Shown here piece by piece: positions 1-10,726 of a stretch of DNA of 64,000 bases. The stretch is from Datura wrightii (Eukaryota; Streptophyta; Magnoliopsida; Solanales; Solanaceae), in NCBI GenBank assembly GCA_035772735.1, contig JASDFA010000003.1, forward strand, positions 62,678,501 to 62,742,500, read 5' to 3'. The notes below the pieces were generated by a model that was given only the letters and a program-made list of their open reading frames with translations, had not been told where the DNA came from and did no database searches. Made by a program: the position numbers and the translations under genes. Position 1 is the first letter of the stretch, and each line of letters begins with the position of its first letter.

Positions 1-432
1 GATATATTTCTATTCTGAATGTAAATCAATTCTCAATTTTCCCAAACTAAGAAGAGATCATATCCTACCAATTCACAACTTTTCAATTTCTTTTCTTTTC
101 AAAATCAAATTGGATTTTTTAGATATACATTAACATTGGCCAAACATTAATGCAGTAAGAACAAGAATTGATAGAACAACCATTGAAGAAAAGATGAAAA
201 CTAAATTGATCAACAATTACATTCCACTACAAATGTTCTTAACCTCAGCAAGAAGTGAATTTAGCCACTCATTTGTGGATTAAACATCATCAAATGAGTA
301 TAAATCATACAAACTATTGAGATAAAAGAGAAAGAGATAGAGAAGAACCCTAGAATTTTCATCCCCTCAACTGCCTGTAACCCACGTTCTTGCTCAACCA
401 AGTCAGAATCCTCAAAAGTAAACCTAAGTGTG

Positions 433-441
433 CTATTTATA
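433..441 (-). promoter_or_regulatory. TATA box of E1 3' LTR
   Basis: TATAAATAG on the minus strand. The same box lies at the equivalent place in the other LTR (11619-11611), directly 3' of the palindrome cluster. This is the expected position for the U3 promoter. Confidence 0.65.
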
Positions 442-473
442 CTAGTGGAAATTTTTTTCGGAATAACAAGAAA

Positions 474-715
474 CGTGGAATGGAGTGTATCGCGGAGCAC
501 TCCCTCCGTGCCACGGTGCAAATGCGGACCCTCACTGGAAATTGATGTTCCAGGTAAATATACGCAACGTGCCACGACTTGTATCGCGTGGCATTGCCTC
601 CGTGTCACGGAGGCAACGCGGACCTTCACTGGAATTTGCCAAAATAGATCCCCCGAGGCAGAATGCCTCCGCGATGACAGTGTGACACGGCTCCATCGTG
701 GAGCCCCTATATTTG
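474..715. repeat. Palindrome cluster in E1 U3 (left copy)
   Basis: Repeated near-palindromes of the form CCTCCGTGNCACGGAGG, with variants such as CCTCCGTGCCACGG and TGTATCGCGGAGC, separated by a recurring spacer TCACTGGAATTTG. The cluster sits just 5' of the TATA box on the minus strand. It is likely a repeated enhancer-type module, but this is inference. Confidence 0.7.
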
Positions 716-951
716 TTGCTCTTCCTTGACCTTTTCCACTGCTTGCTTCAAAGTCCATTCCCGATTTTTACCAACATGTATCTTAGCTTCTTAAAATTAC
801 ATTGTACCTGCAAAACAAAACTAATCATGTTGGTTAGTATAAATTCACATTTTAACTATAAATCACATGAGAATGCACACATAACGATAGATAAACAAGA
901 CGAAATGAAGCGTTTGAGCATCACTTGGGCATATAATTCTGCCCAAGATCA

Positions 952-966
952 CTTACCCCACACTTA
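952..966 (-). other. E1 polypurine tract
   Basis: On the minus strand AAGTGTGGGGTAAG directly precedes the LTR start TGATCTTGGG. This is the expected primer for plus-strand DNA synthesis. Confidence 0.7.
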
Positions 967-2769
967 AAATCTTGTTCGTCCTCGAACAATACTCTCAAAT
1001 CTCATGCAATTGACACCCACTCATAGCTACTTTGGCTCGACAATTCAAGCTACGACTATACCGATTATTTAATATAGCAAATCATCAAGAAAACATGCAT
1101 AGTCCCATCAATACCATGACATTCACCACATTAAGACCCCCTAAGCTCAAGAATCGACTCTCGATCTCGGCAAACTCATGCAAATCAACTGATCAAGACA
1201 TCCGACACAAAATTCAATCTCTCGTCGAGCATGTGCCCTCACAACACAAGAGAATTTCCCCTTTTTCAATCATATGATTTCCAAAGCATTACATGTAGGG
1301 GTATATGAACACGATTCCGCTCTCTCTCCCAAAGAATTCACATGCATCATTTCATGAACCATAAGCTTGCATCTAGTGTATTACTCCACTAATATAAGGA
1401 CGCGTGATGTAAGATCACATAGGACTTAACGGGTTGTAATGTAAGCTAAGGAACTAGTAAATACTGGGCTAACTAATAATAGCAACTAGCTTCCTTAAGC
1501 GCTTTTCAATACATCCCACCATCATTATGGGCTTTGTTTCTTCCTTCATCCTCTCATTCTTGAATTTTTTTTGTCTTTATTTTTGTTCCCATTTCTTTAA
1601 GCACACTCGACTTAATAACAAAGATTAATTATACATCTTTATTTTCTTTAATTTCAGCAAGTGCACCCTTGACCTTTTCTTTAGTTTCACCACTTCCGCT
1701 TTTCCTTCCTTTTCACAATTCTCACTCCTTGACACTGTGGGAAAATTATCTTTCTTGAGCGCTTAAGACTTTTAGATCGAATTCACAGCTAATGAAAAGA
1801 AGGGATTAAACTCGGTTTGTACCTCTTCAAAGAAAGAAAAAAAATAGGCTAAAGGCTCAATGGGGCTAACTAGGATGTACATTCAAGGAAGCAATGGTAA
1901 GGAAAAAAAAACTTTCGGTTTAATCAAAGAAATGACTACATCCTTTCCTACAATACACATCCTTCATTTCTTTTCGCACACACACCAGGCAAGTTCTAGA
2001 CACTTCACAATAGCATGGAATAATCGAAACCTCACCTCACACTCCTTGCACATGCTCAACTCAAGACTTATTCACAAACTCTTCAATCAGCTAATTATAA
2101 GAATTCAATATTAAGCCTCAATCACACCGAATCGAACTTTATGGCCTAGGTATCTCAACATGTTTACACATTTGCATGCTTTCATACTAATCATCTTTGC
2201 ATCTTAATATCATGTACAACACGTAACAAGAATTCCGAACCATGAAGTAGTGACACGTTTGGGAAACAAACAAAAGAAAGAAAATAAAAGAAATAAAAAA
2301 ACTACTCCTATCGACTATATTTCCCTTAAGACGGTCGTCATCCATCCATCATAGGGAATGGTCACTATTTACGACTTCGGTTTAATGGGACTATTCTCGG
2401 TAAAAGCACCAAAAACAAAGGTCGAGAAACGCAATCATAAAAAAAATTCAACAAAAATTTTAAAAATATTGATAATTTTGATAGAAAACAAAAATATTTA
2501 CACAACCAACCAACAACAAAAACTCACTACAGCACAAAACAGCCTAACATTCATTACAACACCGAATTACATTACAAAACATACCACACAAAATCACAGG
2601 GTCACACTTTTTTCACAGGCAAGCACAACAACACAAAACATAAACACAAACAAAAACCACAACGAAACATACAACACGTAACTACTCCCACCCCACACTT
2701 AAACCGAACACTGTCCCCAGTGTTCACAAAATTCAACATATCACAAAGGTGGGTGGTGAAACTCCCTGA
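967..2769 (-). other. E1 long non-coding 3' region, conserved among E1, E4 and E9
   Basis: About 1.8 kb of AT-rich sequence between the 3' gene and the 3' LTR. I see no credible ORF. Blocks recur in the same order in E4 (22770-24640) and E9 (31415-33290): the motif GACGGTCGTCATCCATCC (2330-2348), the block around GGCTCAATGGGGCTAACTAGG (1853-1875), and a CCCCACACTT tract at about 2692-2702, which on the minus strand reads as a second purine-rich AAGTGTGGGGTGGG. The region probably holds cis-acting signals. Confidence 0.6.
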
Positions 2770-3990
2770 TTAATCGAAGTATTCCACTTCTTCATCAGGT
2801 GTCGTTTCCTCGTCTCCCATATCCGAATCTCCCTCGCTGTCCTCATCTGACTCAACATCTGAGTCATTGCGTCGTGTCTCCTCATCAGTGGAGACATCAT
2901 CATCTACAGGCTCCACAAAAGCTGGCCCCACTCGGAATAGAGCCTGGGCATTCTCGTCAAAGGGGTAATCTAGCTCGAGCTGCTATAGCTCATCTTCTGT
3001 TGCTGGCCTCCCGCCTATGCGCAACTGCAGCATCTATATCCCGTATATGCGGGTCATATATTGATCATCCCGAGCATGTCGCTCGGCTAGTGTGAGAACA
3101 GGCCCATGAGTGGTGTCAGGTGCCTTGGTTTTTGTGACATCTAGGGCACGCCTGTCAATTTGTGGGATGTAGCCTAGGGCCTCCTCCTTAATATCATGGC
3201 CCCTCAAGAACGTGGTCAGCAAACCACCGAACCCGTACCTGTGCCCTTGATGGAGTCGGGCTCTCTTCATGGTGGAGATGATCACCGCCCCAACATTTAT
3301 CTCAATCCCTTTCATCAGGGAATATACCAAGCACACTCGATCCCGGGTGACATCAGTCATGTGCACCCCCGGGATCAGGCAAGAACACACAATTTTAAGC
3401 CAAATCCTGGCTTCCCTGTTCATTTGAGAGTAAGGCAACGTCTGATGGTAGCCCCTCTCCTTGTGCCTGCTCCACCGTGCTGTCGAACGGGCTCCACGCA
3501 AAGTGCGTCTGATATCCGCATAAGGTGGAGTTATGTTCAGCTGTCGGAGTACATGGGCGTCTGTGTCTCGCGCCCCCAATACAGCATTCAGGTGATGGGG
3601 CTCAAAGGTGACAACTTGCCCCCTGATTTTGATGGTGTGACTGCGGAGGGTCGGGTTCCAGTTGGCATAGAACTCTCGAATCAGATGGAGATTGCACTCC
3701 TTGGGCTCTTCGAAGATGAAGTTCATCCCGGTAGTGTCAATTTGGTGTACGATTCTACGGAATTCCTGTGCCAGCGGCTCCCTTGCAATGTACTCCTCTG
3801 GGAAGTATTTGGTCTCTTTGTGTTTTGCATGCCATTTCTTCCCTTCATCCGTCACCCATCGGGTTCCATATTGTCGGCGTTGGCCTCGCGGAACCGCTGG
3901 TGCTGCTGGAACTGCTGTTCCCAATCGAATCCTTTTTCTACTGGCGCCTGAAGTAGATGCGCCCTTTCCCTTGTCTTGCCTGCCTGACAT
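2770..3990 (-). pseudogene. E1 3' gene: plant-transposon-protein-domain (env-position) ORF with two internal stops
   Basis: The intact stretch 3990-3034 encodes 318 residues. The N-terminus is basic and Ser/Gly-rich (MSGRQDKGKG), followed by a globular region containing YFPEEYIA, FYANWNP and WLKIVCSCLIPG. This resembles the putative plant transposon protein domain found downstream of pol in Athila/Tat elements. After a TAG at 3036-3034 the same frame continues through one more TAG to a TAA at 2772-2770, adding a strongly acidic tail (runs such as DSDVESDEDSEGDSDMGDEE). E8 carries a gene with the same layout, acidic tail included, so the tail is probably genuine. The function is unknown; it occupies the env position, but I see no signal peptide or membrane segment. 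An AG acceptor-like site lies 5 bases before the ATG. Confidence 0.78.
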
Positions 3991-3995
3991 TGTTC

Positions 3996-4617
3996 CTGTA
4001 CCATCGAACAGACAATCCCAATGTTATTCTAGTCAAACATAGCTTCAACTAAGGTTGGGTTGAGTTAGGCCACCCCATACTTAGTCTTTAGCCACAATTA
4101 AAATAATTCGGCAAGACAATCATGCTTTCCCAATTCTTATCAATCAAATTCTTAGTGCATTCAGATAAGTCGATGGAATAATTACTATGTACTACTCAGA
4201 CTTCGTACAACGACTAACAATATCACCATCGATTCCATTACATCACATAGCACTTAGCCAAAATTTTTGTTCTCAACAACCTGTGCAATTCACCAATTTC
4301 ATTTTTCCGACAATTCCCTTGTCTACTTAGCATATTCATTTATATTCACAACATCATTCACATCACCCAACATGCACAACCCAAATTTTTCACATTTTCA
4401 ACCAAATTTAGTTTCTTCCTATTCAAATTCTAACCCTAGCTACTAATTTTGCAAAAATTCAATCAAACATGCATACTCACAACGATACTATGAACATCAA
4501 TCAATCAAAATTTAAGTGAATTCAAACTTAATTTACACTTAGGGCAAGGTTTACTCACCTCACATGCTCAAAAATTGAAAATTTAAGCAAAAATTGAGGT
4601 TAAGTTCAAGAACATAC
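3996..4617 (-). other. Candidate intron in the leader of the E1 3' gene
   Basis: On the minus strand a donor-like AAAG/GTATGT lies at 4617 and an acceptor-like GGTACAG/GA ends at 3996, five bases before the ATG. The stretch between is AT-rich and non-coding. E8 has the same arrangement (44325-45117), which makes the prediction more credible; the E1 acceptor has a weak pyrimidine tract. Confidence 0.45.
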
Positions 4618-4809
4618 CTTTAATCCGATGAAATCAAAGAAAAGTTGAAGAAAACTTGTGCCTAGGTCCGTGTCACGTTGGGGGAGGAGGGAATTTAGGG
4701 TGTTGGTTGCGGAGGGAGTGGAAAATGGGGAAAAATAAGGGGATTTCGGGGTTAAAAGGGTGTTTTTCGCGCGGGTTACCCGGCGACCCGGGGTGACCCG
4801 AAGCGAATT

Positions 4810-4975
4810 ACGCCTCAACGTGTCACGGAGGGTAATGCGAAGCACCCCCTCCGTGACACGGAGCCATCACGCCAGCCTTCTGGAATTTGTAAAAATTCCG
4901 AAATTGGCTTCAACGTGTCACGGAGGGTGATACAAAGGCCCTCCTCCGTGACACGAAGCCAACGCATAGGCTCAC
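4810..4975. repeat. Internal palindrome cluster upstream of the E1 3' gene
   Basis: Four copies of GTGTCACGGAGG or its complement are arranged as two inverted pairs, with a TCTGGAATTTG spacer and a TCACTG element. Palindrome and spacer are the same type as in the E1 LTR U3 (474-715). It lies about 0.8 kb 5' of the start of the 3' gene. It may be a duplicated promoter-proximal module serving that gene. Confidence 0.65.
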
Positions 4976-5232
4976 TGTAATGCCACTTTTTTATTTTTCT
5001 CACCTCGATTTTTCTCCTTTACGATTCTTCGCATTTTTGCCCTCCGTTCCACCTGAAAATCATCTCACAACAAGAAATTGGTTAGAATTCATAGGTTTCG
5101 ACGCAAACCCAATTTTTTTTCTTTTTTCTTTTTTTTTCTTTTCAACTAATTCTACTCATCTAGTACAACAATTTCATGGGATGCCTCCCGCGCAACGCCT
5201 GGTTTACCGTCGCGGCTCGACGTCATTGACAC
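4976..5232. other. Spacer downstream of E1 integrase
   Basis: Contains a T-rich tract (about 5110-5145) and, at about 5176-5190, a degenerate form of the stem-loop CTTGGGAGGCAACCCAAG. That motif follows the coding region in E4, E8 and E9. No gene seen. Confidence 0.5.
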
Positions 5233-6852
5233 TCAATCATCCTCTAGAGTGATGGACATCTTCTCTCGAATAATGTCCTCACACCAGTAATGCTTACAAC
5301 GTTGCCCAATAACCAAGAACGTGGCACTTCGATCTTCTTGCCACAACTCCACTACCCCGTGTGGGGTCATTCTCACTACCTCAAACGGCCCTGACCATTT
5401 GGACCGCAATTTCCCTGGGAACAGCTTTAATCTTGAATTGAAAAGCAACACTTTCTGCCCCGGCTCGAGAATACGATGCACCATATGCTTATCGTGCCAC
5501 CTCTTTGTTTTCTCTTTGTAACACTTGGCACTTTCATAAGCATGCCAACGAAACTCATCAAGTTCGCTGAGTTGCATCAGCCTCTTCTTGTCGGCTAGCT
5601 CTAGGTCCATATTCAATTTCCTCACGGCCCAGAAAGCTCGGTGTTGTAGCTCCACCGGCAGATGACACGCTTTTCCATAGACCAGTCGGTATGTAGAAGT
5701 CCCAATTGGTGTCTTGTAAGCAGTTCTATAAGCCCACAACGCATCGTCGAGTTTTTTGGACCAATCACTACGTTGTGCATTCACTGTTTTCTGGAGAATC
5801 TGCTTCACTTCTTTGTTCGACACCTCCACTTGCCCACTAGTTTGGAAATGATATGCTGTTGCCACCTTGTGGCGCACCCCATACTTAGCTAGCAACTTCT
5901 TGAAACTTGCATTGACAAAATGAGCCCCTCCATCACTGATAATGGCTCGGGGTGTCCCGAACCTAGTGAAAATGTGTTTTTTCACAAATTTTGTCACCAC
6001 CTTGTTATCTTTTCTAGGGCAAGCTATTGCTTCAACCCACTTTGATACATAATCAACGACCACCAAGAAGTAACAATTACCAAATGATGGTGGGAACGGG
6101 CCCATGAAATCAATACCCCATACATCAAAGATCTCTATTTCTAGTATATGCTGCAGCGGCATCTCTTGCCTCCTACCAATTGTGCCTGTCCTTTGACATC
6201 TATCACACATTTTGACGTATGCCATAGAGTCTCTGAACAGTGTAGGCCAAAAGAAACCTGACTGTAGCACCTTGTGTGCTGTCCGCTCGCCTCCGTGGTG
6301 CCCTCCATACAATGAAGAGTGACAACTCCTCAAAACTTTAGCAATCTGGCTCTCCGGGATGCATCTTCTCATAACCTGATCCGGTCCCTGTTTAAAAAAG
6401 TACGACTCATCCCAAATAAAATACCGGCAATCATGCCTCAATTTTTTTCTCTGCTGAGCCGTAGCCTCCAGTGGATAGACTCCACTCACTAGAAAATTCA
6501 CTGTGTCTTCATACCAAGGGATCTCAGCTTCCCCTTTTGCCAAGAGTTTCTCATTTGGGAAATCCTCTTTGATGCTGTCACCTTCCTTCACATGCGACCG
6601 GCTTTCCAATCGCGATAGGTGATCTGCCACTTGATTCTCGCTCCCTTTTCTGTCCCTAATCTCCAGGTAAAACTCTTGCAACAACATGATCCATCTAATC
6701 AGCCTGGGCTTTGCATCCTTCTTGTTAAACAGATATTGAATCGCTGCATGATCGGTATACACCACCACTCTAGAACCCACCAAATAGGACCTGAATTTAT
6801 CAAACACGAACACCAATGCTAGCATCTCCTTTTCTGCGACTGTATAATTAAC
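5233..6852 (-). pseudogene. E1 pol: RNase H C-terminal part and integrase (open stretch)
   Basis: An open frame of about 540 residues reads from the RNase H motif NYTVAEKEMLALVF, through VVYTDHAAIQYL and the end-of-domain NQVADHLSRL, into integrase. The HHCC zinc finger is visible (HSSLYGGHHGGERT to CDRCQR). The catalytic core shows D in WGIDFMGPFP, D in IISDGGAHF and E in GQVEVSNKE. A GPFEVV C-terminal segment follows; no chromodomain is present. Integrase inserts the cDNA into the genome. This part has no stop codon, whereas the upstream part of the same frame is interrupted. The frame is closed upstream by TAA at 6855-6853. Confidence 0.93.
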
Positions 6853-7194
6853 TTAGGCAGCGCCCAGTGTTTTGCTTGCATAATGAATAGAATCAAAAAT
6901 TCTATTCCTCCGCTACCCCAATATAGCTCCCACGGCCACATCGCTTGCATCACACATCAGTTCAAACGGTTGTTCCCAATCTGAAGAAATAAGGATAGGT
7001 TCTTCTATCAATTTCTACTTCAACTCCTCGAATGCTTTGACACACTCATCATCAAACTCGAACTTCACCTCTTTTTCTAGAAACCTGCATATTGGTCTAG
7101 AAATTTTGGAGAAGTTCTTGATGAACTGTCTATAAAACCCTGCATGCTCGAGAAAACTGCGAACACCCTTCACTTACACAGGTGGTGGTAGCTT
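6853..7194 (-). pseudogene. E1 pol: RT-RNase H junction with in-frame stops
   Basis: The same frame as the flanking pol parts. Motifs such as HAGFYRQFIKNFSKI (RT thumb/connection) and MCDASDVAVGAILG (RNase H start) are readable. TAA at 7176-7174, TAG at 7017-7015, TAG at 6915-6913 and TAA at 6855-6853 interrupt it. No frameshift is apparent. Confidence 0.85.
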
Positions 7195-7929
7195 TTAAAT
7201 AACTTCGATCTTAGCACGATCGACCTCCAACCCCTTACAAGACACTTTATGGCCCAAGACGATACCCTCCTTAACTAAGAAATGACATTTCTCCCAGTTG
7301 AGTACAAGGTTGGATTCTTCACAGCAAGCTAGCACCCTATCAAGATTCTGCAAACAAGTAGCAAACGAATTACCGAGAACAGAAAAATCATCCATAAATA
7401 CCTCTACAAAATCTTCCACCATGTCGAAAAAGATAGCTATCATGCATTTCTGGAATGTGACGGGTGCATTGCATAACCCAAATGGCATCCGCCTAAAAGC
7501 ATATGTCCCGTAAGGACATGTGAAAGTAGTCTTCTCCTGGTCCTCCGGTGCTATGGCTATTTGGTTATAGCCAGAGTACCCATCAAGGAAACAATAACAT
7601 TCTTGTCCAGCCAATCTATCCAATATTTGATCAATGAACGGGATAGGATAGTGATCTTTCCTTGTGGCTTCATTGAGCTTTCTGTAGTCCATGCAAATCC
7701 TCCAGCCTGTGATGGTGCAAGTAGGGATCAGCTCATTTTTCTCATTGGTGACCACGGTCATCCCTCCTTTCTTTGGGACACACTGAACGGGGCTGACCCA
7801 TTCGCTGTCCGATATAGGATAGATCACACTTGCATCAAGCCACTTAATTACTTCTTTTCTAACCACATCCTTCATCATCGGATTCAACCTCTGCTGAGGC
7901 TGTACAGTCGGCTTTGCTCCTGTCTCCAT
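7195..7929 (-). pseudogene. E1 pol: reverse transcriptase
   Basis: A 244-residue open stretch with RT fingers and palm: WRICMDYRKLNEAT, DHYPIPFIDQILDRL, CFLDGYSGYNQI, RMPFGLCNAP and the catalytic VFMDDFSV (FMDD form of YxDD). It copies element RNA into cDNA in the virus-like particle. The frame matches gag and integrase; the stretch ends at a TAA (7197-7195). The RT type fits Athila/Tat and not chromoviruses. Confidence 0.92.
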
Positions 7930-7944
7930 GAAAATTCTGTGTGT

Positions 7945-8733
7945 TCAAAAAGCTGGATTGGTACCCCGAATATCTGACATCTGCAAGTCCATTGCTTTCT
8001 TCCTTCTCTTGAGGACCACCAATGCTTCCTTTACCTGTGCTTCCGTCAATTCTGTGGAGATAATGAATGGTAAAGTGTCATCTTCCCCCAGAAAGACATA
8101 TTTTAAATGGGAAGGAAATGTTTTCAACTCTAGCTTTGGTGCTTCCTCAATAGATGGTTTCGGCAATGGTTCCAGGGACCTCATTAAAGGCTGAAAGTCA
8201 TGCTTCCTGAGATACCATTGGGGTTCATTCAACATTTGCACCATCTCATAAGTATCTTTATCTCCGAAATGATCGGAGCTCACCAATGCTCTTCCCAATG
8301 GATCTCGAGATTCAACAATTTGAAGAATTTCTGCGTGATATAAAAAATTGATTGCTGAAAGCTCCTCATGTATGGCTGGAAGCTTCATAGCCTTATATAC
8401 ATCAAATACCTCCACCTTGTCATGCGCTCGCATGGTTAGCTGCCCTACAGCTACATCAATCAAAGCTCTCCCGGTTGCTAAGAAAGGACGTCCCAAAATA
8501 AATGGGACTTCCGCATCCAGCTCAAAATCCAGAACAATAAAATCTACTGGGAAGATAAGGGAGCCCACTTGCACCAACACGTCCTCCACAATGCCATCTG
8601 GTCTGGCTACAGAACGTTCCGCTAACTGCAAGATCACCGTAGTTGGTCTAGGACTGCCCAACCCCAACTTCTTGAACACCGATGTCGGCATCAAGTTAAT
8701 ACTTGCTCCCAAATCGCATAATCCGTGAGCTCA
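7945..8733 (-). pseudogene. E1 protease
   Basis: A retropepsin-like aspartic protease: the active-site segment CDLGASINLMP, then GSLIFPVDFIVLDF and PFILGRPFLATG (flap and C-terminal half), followed by a linker to RT. The catalytic Asp lies just 3' of a TGA at 8733-8731, so the intact open stretch misses the N-terminal part of the domain. It ends at TGA 7947-7945. It would normally cut the gag-pol precursor. Confidence 0.88.
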
Positions 8734-10608
8734 GATACTTTGCCCAATTTTGATTTGAATTGTAAAGCTCCCAGGGTCCTTGAGCTTTGTTGGCAACCTG
8801 TTCTTTATCCGGGAAGTGCACTCCTCAGTAAGCGCCACCGTAGCATAATCCGTCAATCTTCTTTTGTTAGCTACGATGTCCTTGATATACTTTGCATATT
8901 TCGGCACTCCCTACAAAACATCAACAAAAGGTAAATTAATGTGTACCTGTTTAAGCACCTCCATGAACTTTTTGAAACACGCTTCCTCCTTGTGTTTCTT
9001 TAGTCTTTGAGGGAACGAGGGTGGTGGTCTTTCTGCTTCAGCTGCCTTCTCCTTCCCCCTCTCATTATCATGTTCCCTATATTTATCCACTGCTCCTGAC
9101 TGCTGAGGTGGTCTTTCTGGTTCCACCTCCTTGAGTGATAAACCACTCCTTGTGGTTACTGCATTTACTTGCTTGGGATTCGGGTCAGTGTCACTCGGCA
9201 GTCCTCCTCTCAGCCTGGTGTTTTGAGCTCCAGCTAGTTGTCCAAACTGGTACTCCAATGCCTTTGTAGCTAACTGATTGTTCTTTACATCTGCTGCCAA
9301 TTTCACAGAATCAGCCTGCAATTGAGCTTGGTTAGTTATCATTGTTTTTAACATTTCCTCAATGCTGGTGGGTGGTGGAGGAGGTGCATTGTTTCCTCTA
9401 TATTGAGTCTGATAGTTCTGCTGCCCTCCTTAATTTCTCTGCTCACCCTAATTCAAACTCTACCCTTGATGGCTGTTACTACCCCAAGAGAAATTCGGAT
9501 GATTTCTCCAATTCGAGTTGTAGTTGCTGCCATACTGTTGGTGATTATTTCTCTGTACATTCCCCACAAAGTTCTCTGAATCTGGATTTGCACCACAACA
9601 CTAGGCTGAGTGTTCATTACTACCGCATACTTGACACCAAATCTGCTGCACTACATTAACTGGGGCTTGAGGTTGATTCAAGTTCATATTGCTGAAGTGG
9701 GTGTTGAGTTGATTTTGCAACACAGCTATCTGTGCAGCGATAGCTGTAAAACCATCCACTTCCAAGACTCTTGCCGCTTTCCTTGTTCCTCCTCTAGAGG
9801 AGTCCGCATTCCACACTGGATTTCCCTGTGAAATATGATTTAACAAAGTATACAACTCCTCATAAGTCTTTTCTAATGCTTGTCCCCCAGCTGTTGAGTC
9901 TAGCAAAATTTTTGTGTGGGGTTCCAAACCCTCTATGAAATTATGCACCAACACATCATTGGACTGGTGATGGTGAGGACAATCCCTTAGTAATGATTTG
10001 AACCTTTCCCAAGCTTGATACAGATTCTCCCCCTCTCTTTGTTTAAAACTTAGAATCTGACTTCTAAGTCTTGCTGTTTTCCCGGATGGAAAGAACCGTA
10101 TCAAAAATTTTCTTGCAAGATCATCCCAAGTGGTGATAGAGTTAGGTGGCTCAGCTTACCTCTTTTCTTCTCCCAATAATGAGAATGGGAATAATGTAAG
10201 CCTTACGAAATCGGATGATACTCCAGCGGGGATGTAAGTGTTACTTATCTCCAAAAAGTTTTGGAGATGTTGTTGTGGATCTTCGTGAGGGAGACCTGTG
10301 AATTGCTCGTTGGTGTGTAGCAATTGCACCATATTCTGTTTTAGCTCAAACCTCCCTCATGGCTCAGGTTTTCGAATACTTGATGTAACATTGTTAGCAT
10401 GTGGGATTGCCACTTCACGAACCGGCCTAGCTGCCATTTCCTCGGGCACTAACACTGCCCTAACAAGTGGTGGATTCGGTTGTTGCTCCAGGATTGTCTG
10501 TCTGAGCAACTGCAGCTTCTTCTCTAGAGCTTCTCTTCTTTGACTATGGAATTGTCTTTCCGCTCTAAGTATGAATCCACCAGCTCCTTGTCTCTTGCCA
10601 ATGTTCAA
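8734..10608 (-). pseudogene. E1 gag with in-frame stops
   Basis: Gag runs in a single frame. There is a basic, Gln-rich N-terminal helix region (10608-10357), then the capsid-like core with RFFPSGKTARLRSQI, NLYQAWERFKSLLRDCPHH and LEKTYEELYTLL (10104-9700). A CCHC-type knuckle start follows (CQVCGSNEH at about 9630), then a coiled-coil and Pro-rich tail with GLPSDTDPNP (9354-8911). Stops interrupt it at 10359-10357, 10158-10156, 9603-9601, 9462-9460, 9450-9448, 9432-9430 and 8913-8911. It would form the virus-like particle. Confidence 0.9.
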
Positions 10609-10708
10609 CAGAATTCAATATCTGCAAAAGACAGGCTAAGATCAAGTTGTCAGCACTTATATAGAAATTGTAAACTAACACTAAGAAAACAATTTTACCA
10701 ATTGGCAG

Positions 10709-10726
10709 TCCCCGACAACGGCGCCA
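10709..10726 (-). other. E1 primer-binding site (tRNA-Asp type)
   Basis: On the minus strand TGGCGCCGTTGTCGGGGA begins 6 bases after the 5' LTR end. It resembles the complement of the tRNA-Asp 3' end used by Athila-like elements. This fixes the LTR boundary and the element's orientation. Confidence 0.85.

Larger units (their letters stand above)
1..951 (-). repeat. E1 3' LTR, partial
   Basis: It matches 11178-12129. On the minus strand it starts at 951 with TGATCTTGGGC, preceded by the purine-rich tract. U3 carries a cluster of CCTCCGTG/CACGGAGG palindromes (about 474-715), followed downstream on the minus strand by a TATAAATAG box at 441-433. About 450 bp of its U5 side is missing beyond the window start. 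Confidence 0.93.

Noticed and set aside
474..715. CRISPR-like or satellite array
   Set aside because: Words are short, variable and palindromic, with no regular spacer length, and they lie in retrotransposon U3 regions of a eukaryotic genome.
3196..3951. Long plus-strand ORF opposite the E1 3' gene
   Set aside because: It mirrors the minus-strand gene, has no recognisable domain and begins and ends arbitrarily; a shadow reading frame.
7298..8728. Plus-strand ORFs of 71-138 codons opposite E1 RT and protease
   Set aside because: Complementary shadows of the real coding strand.
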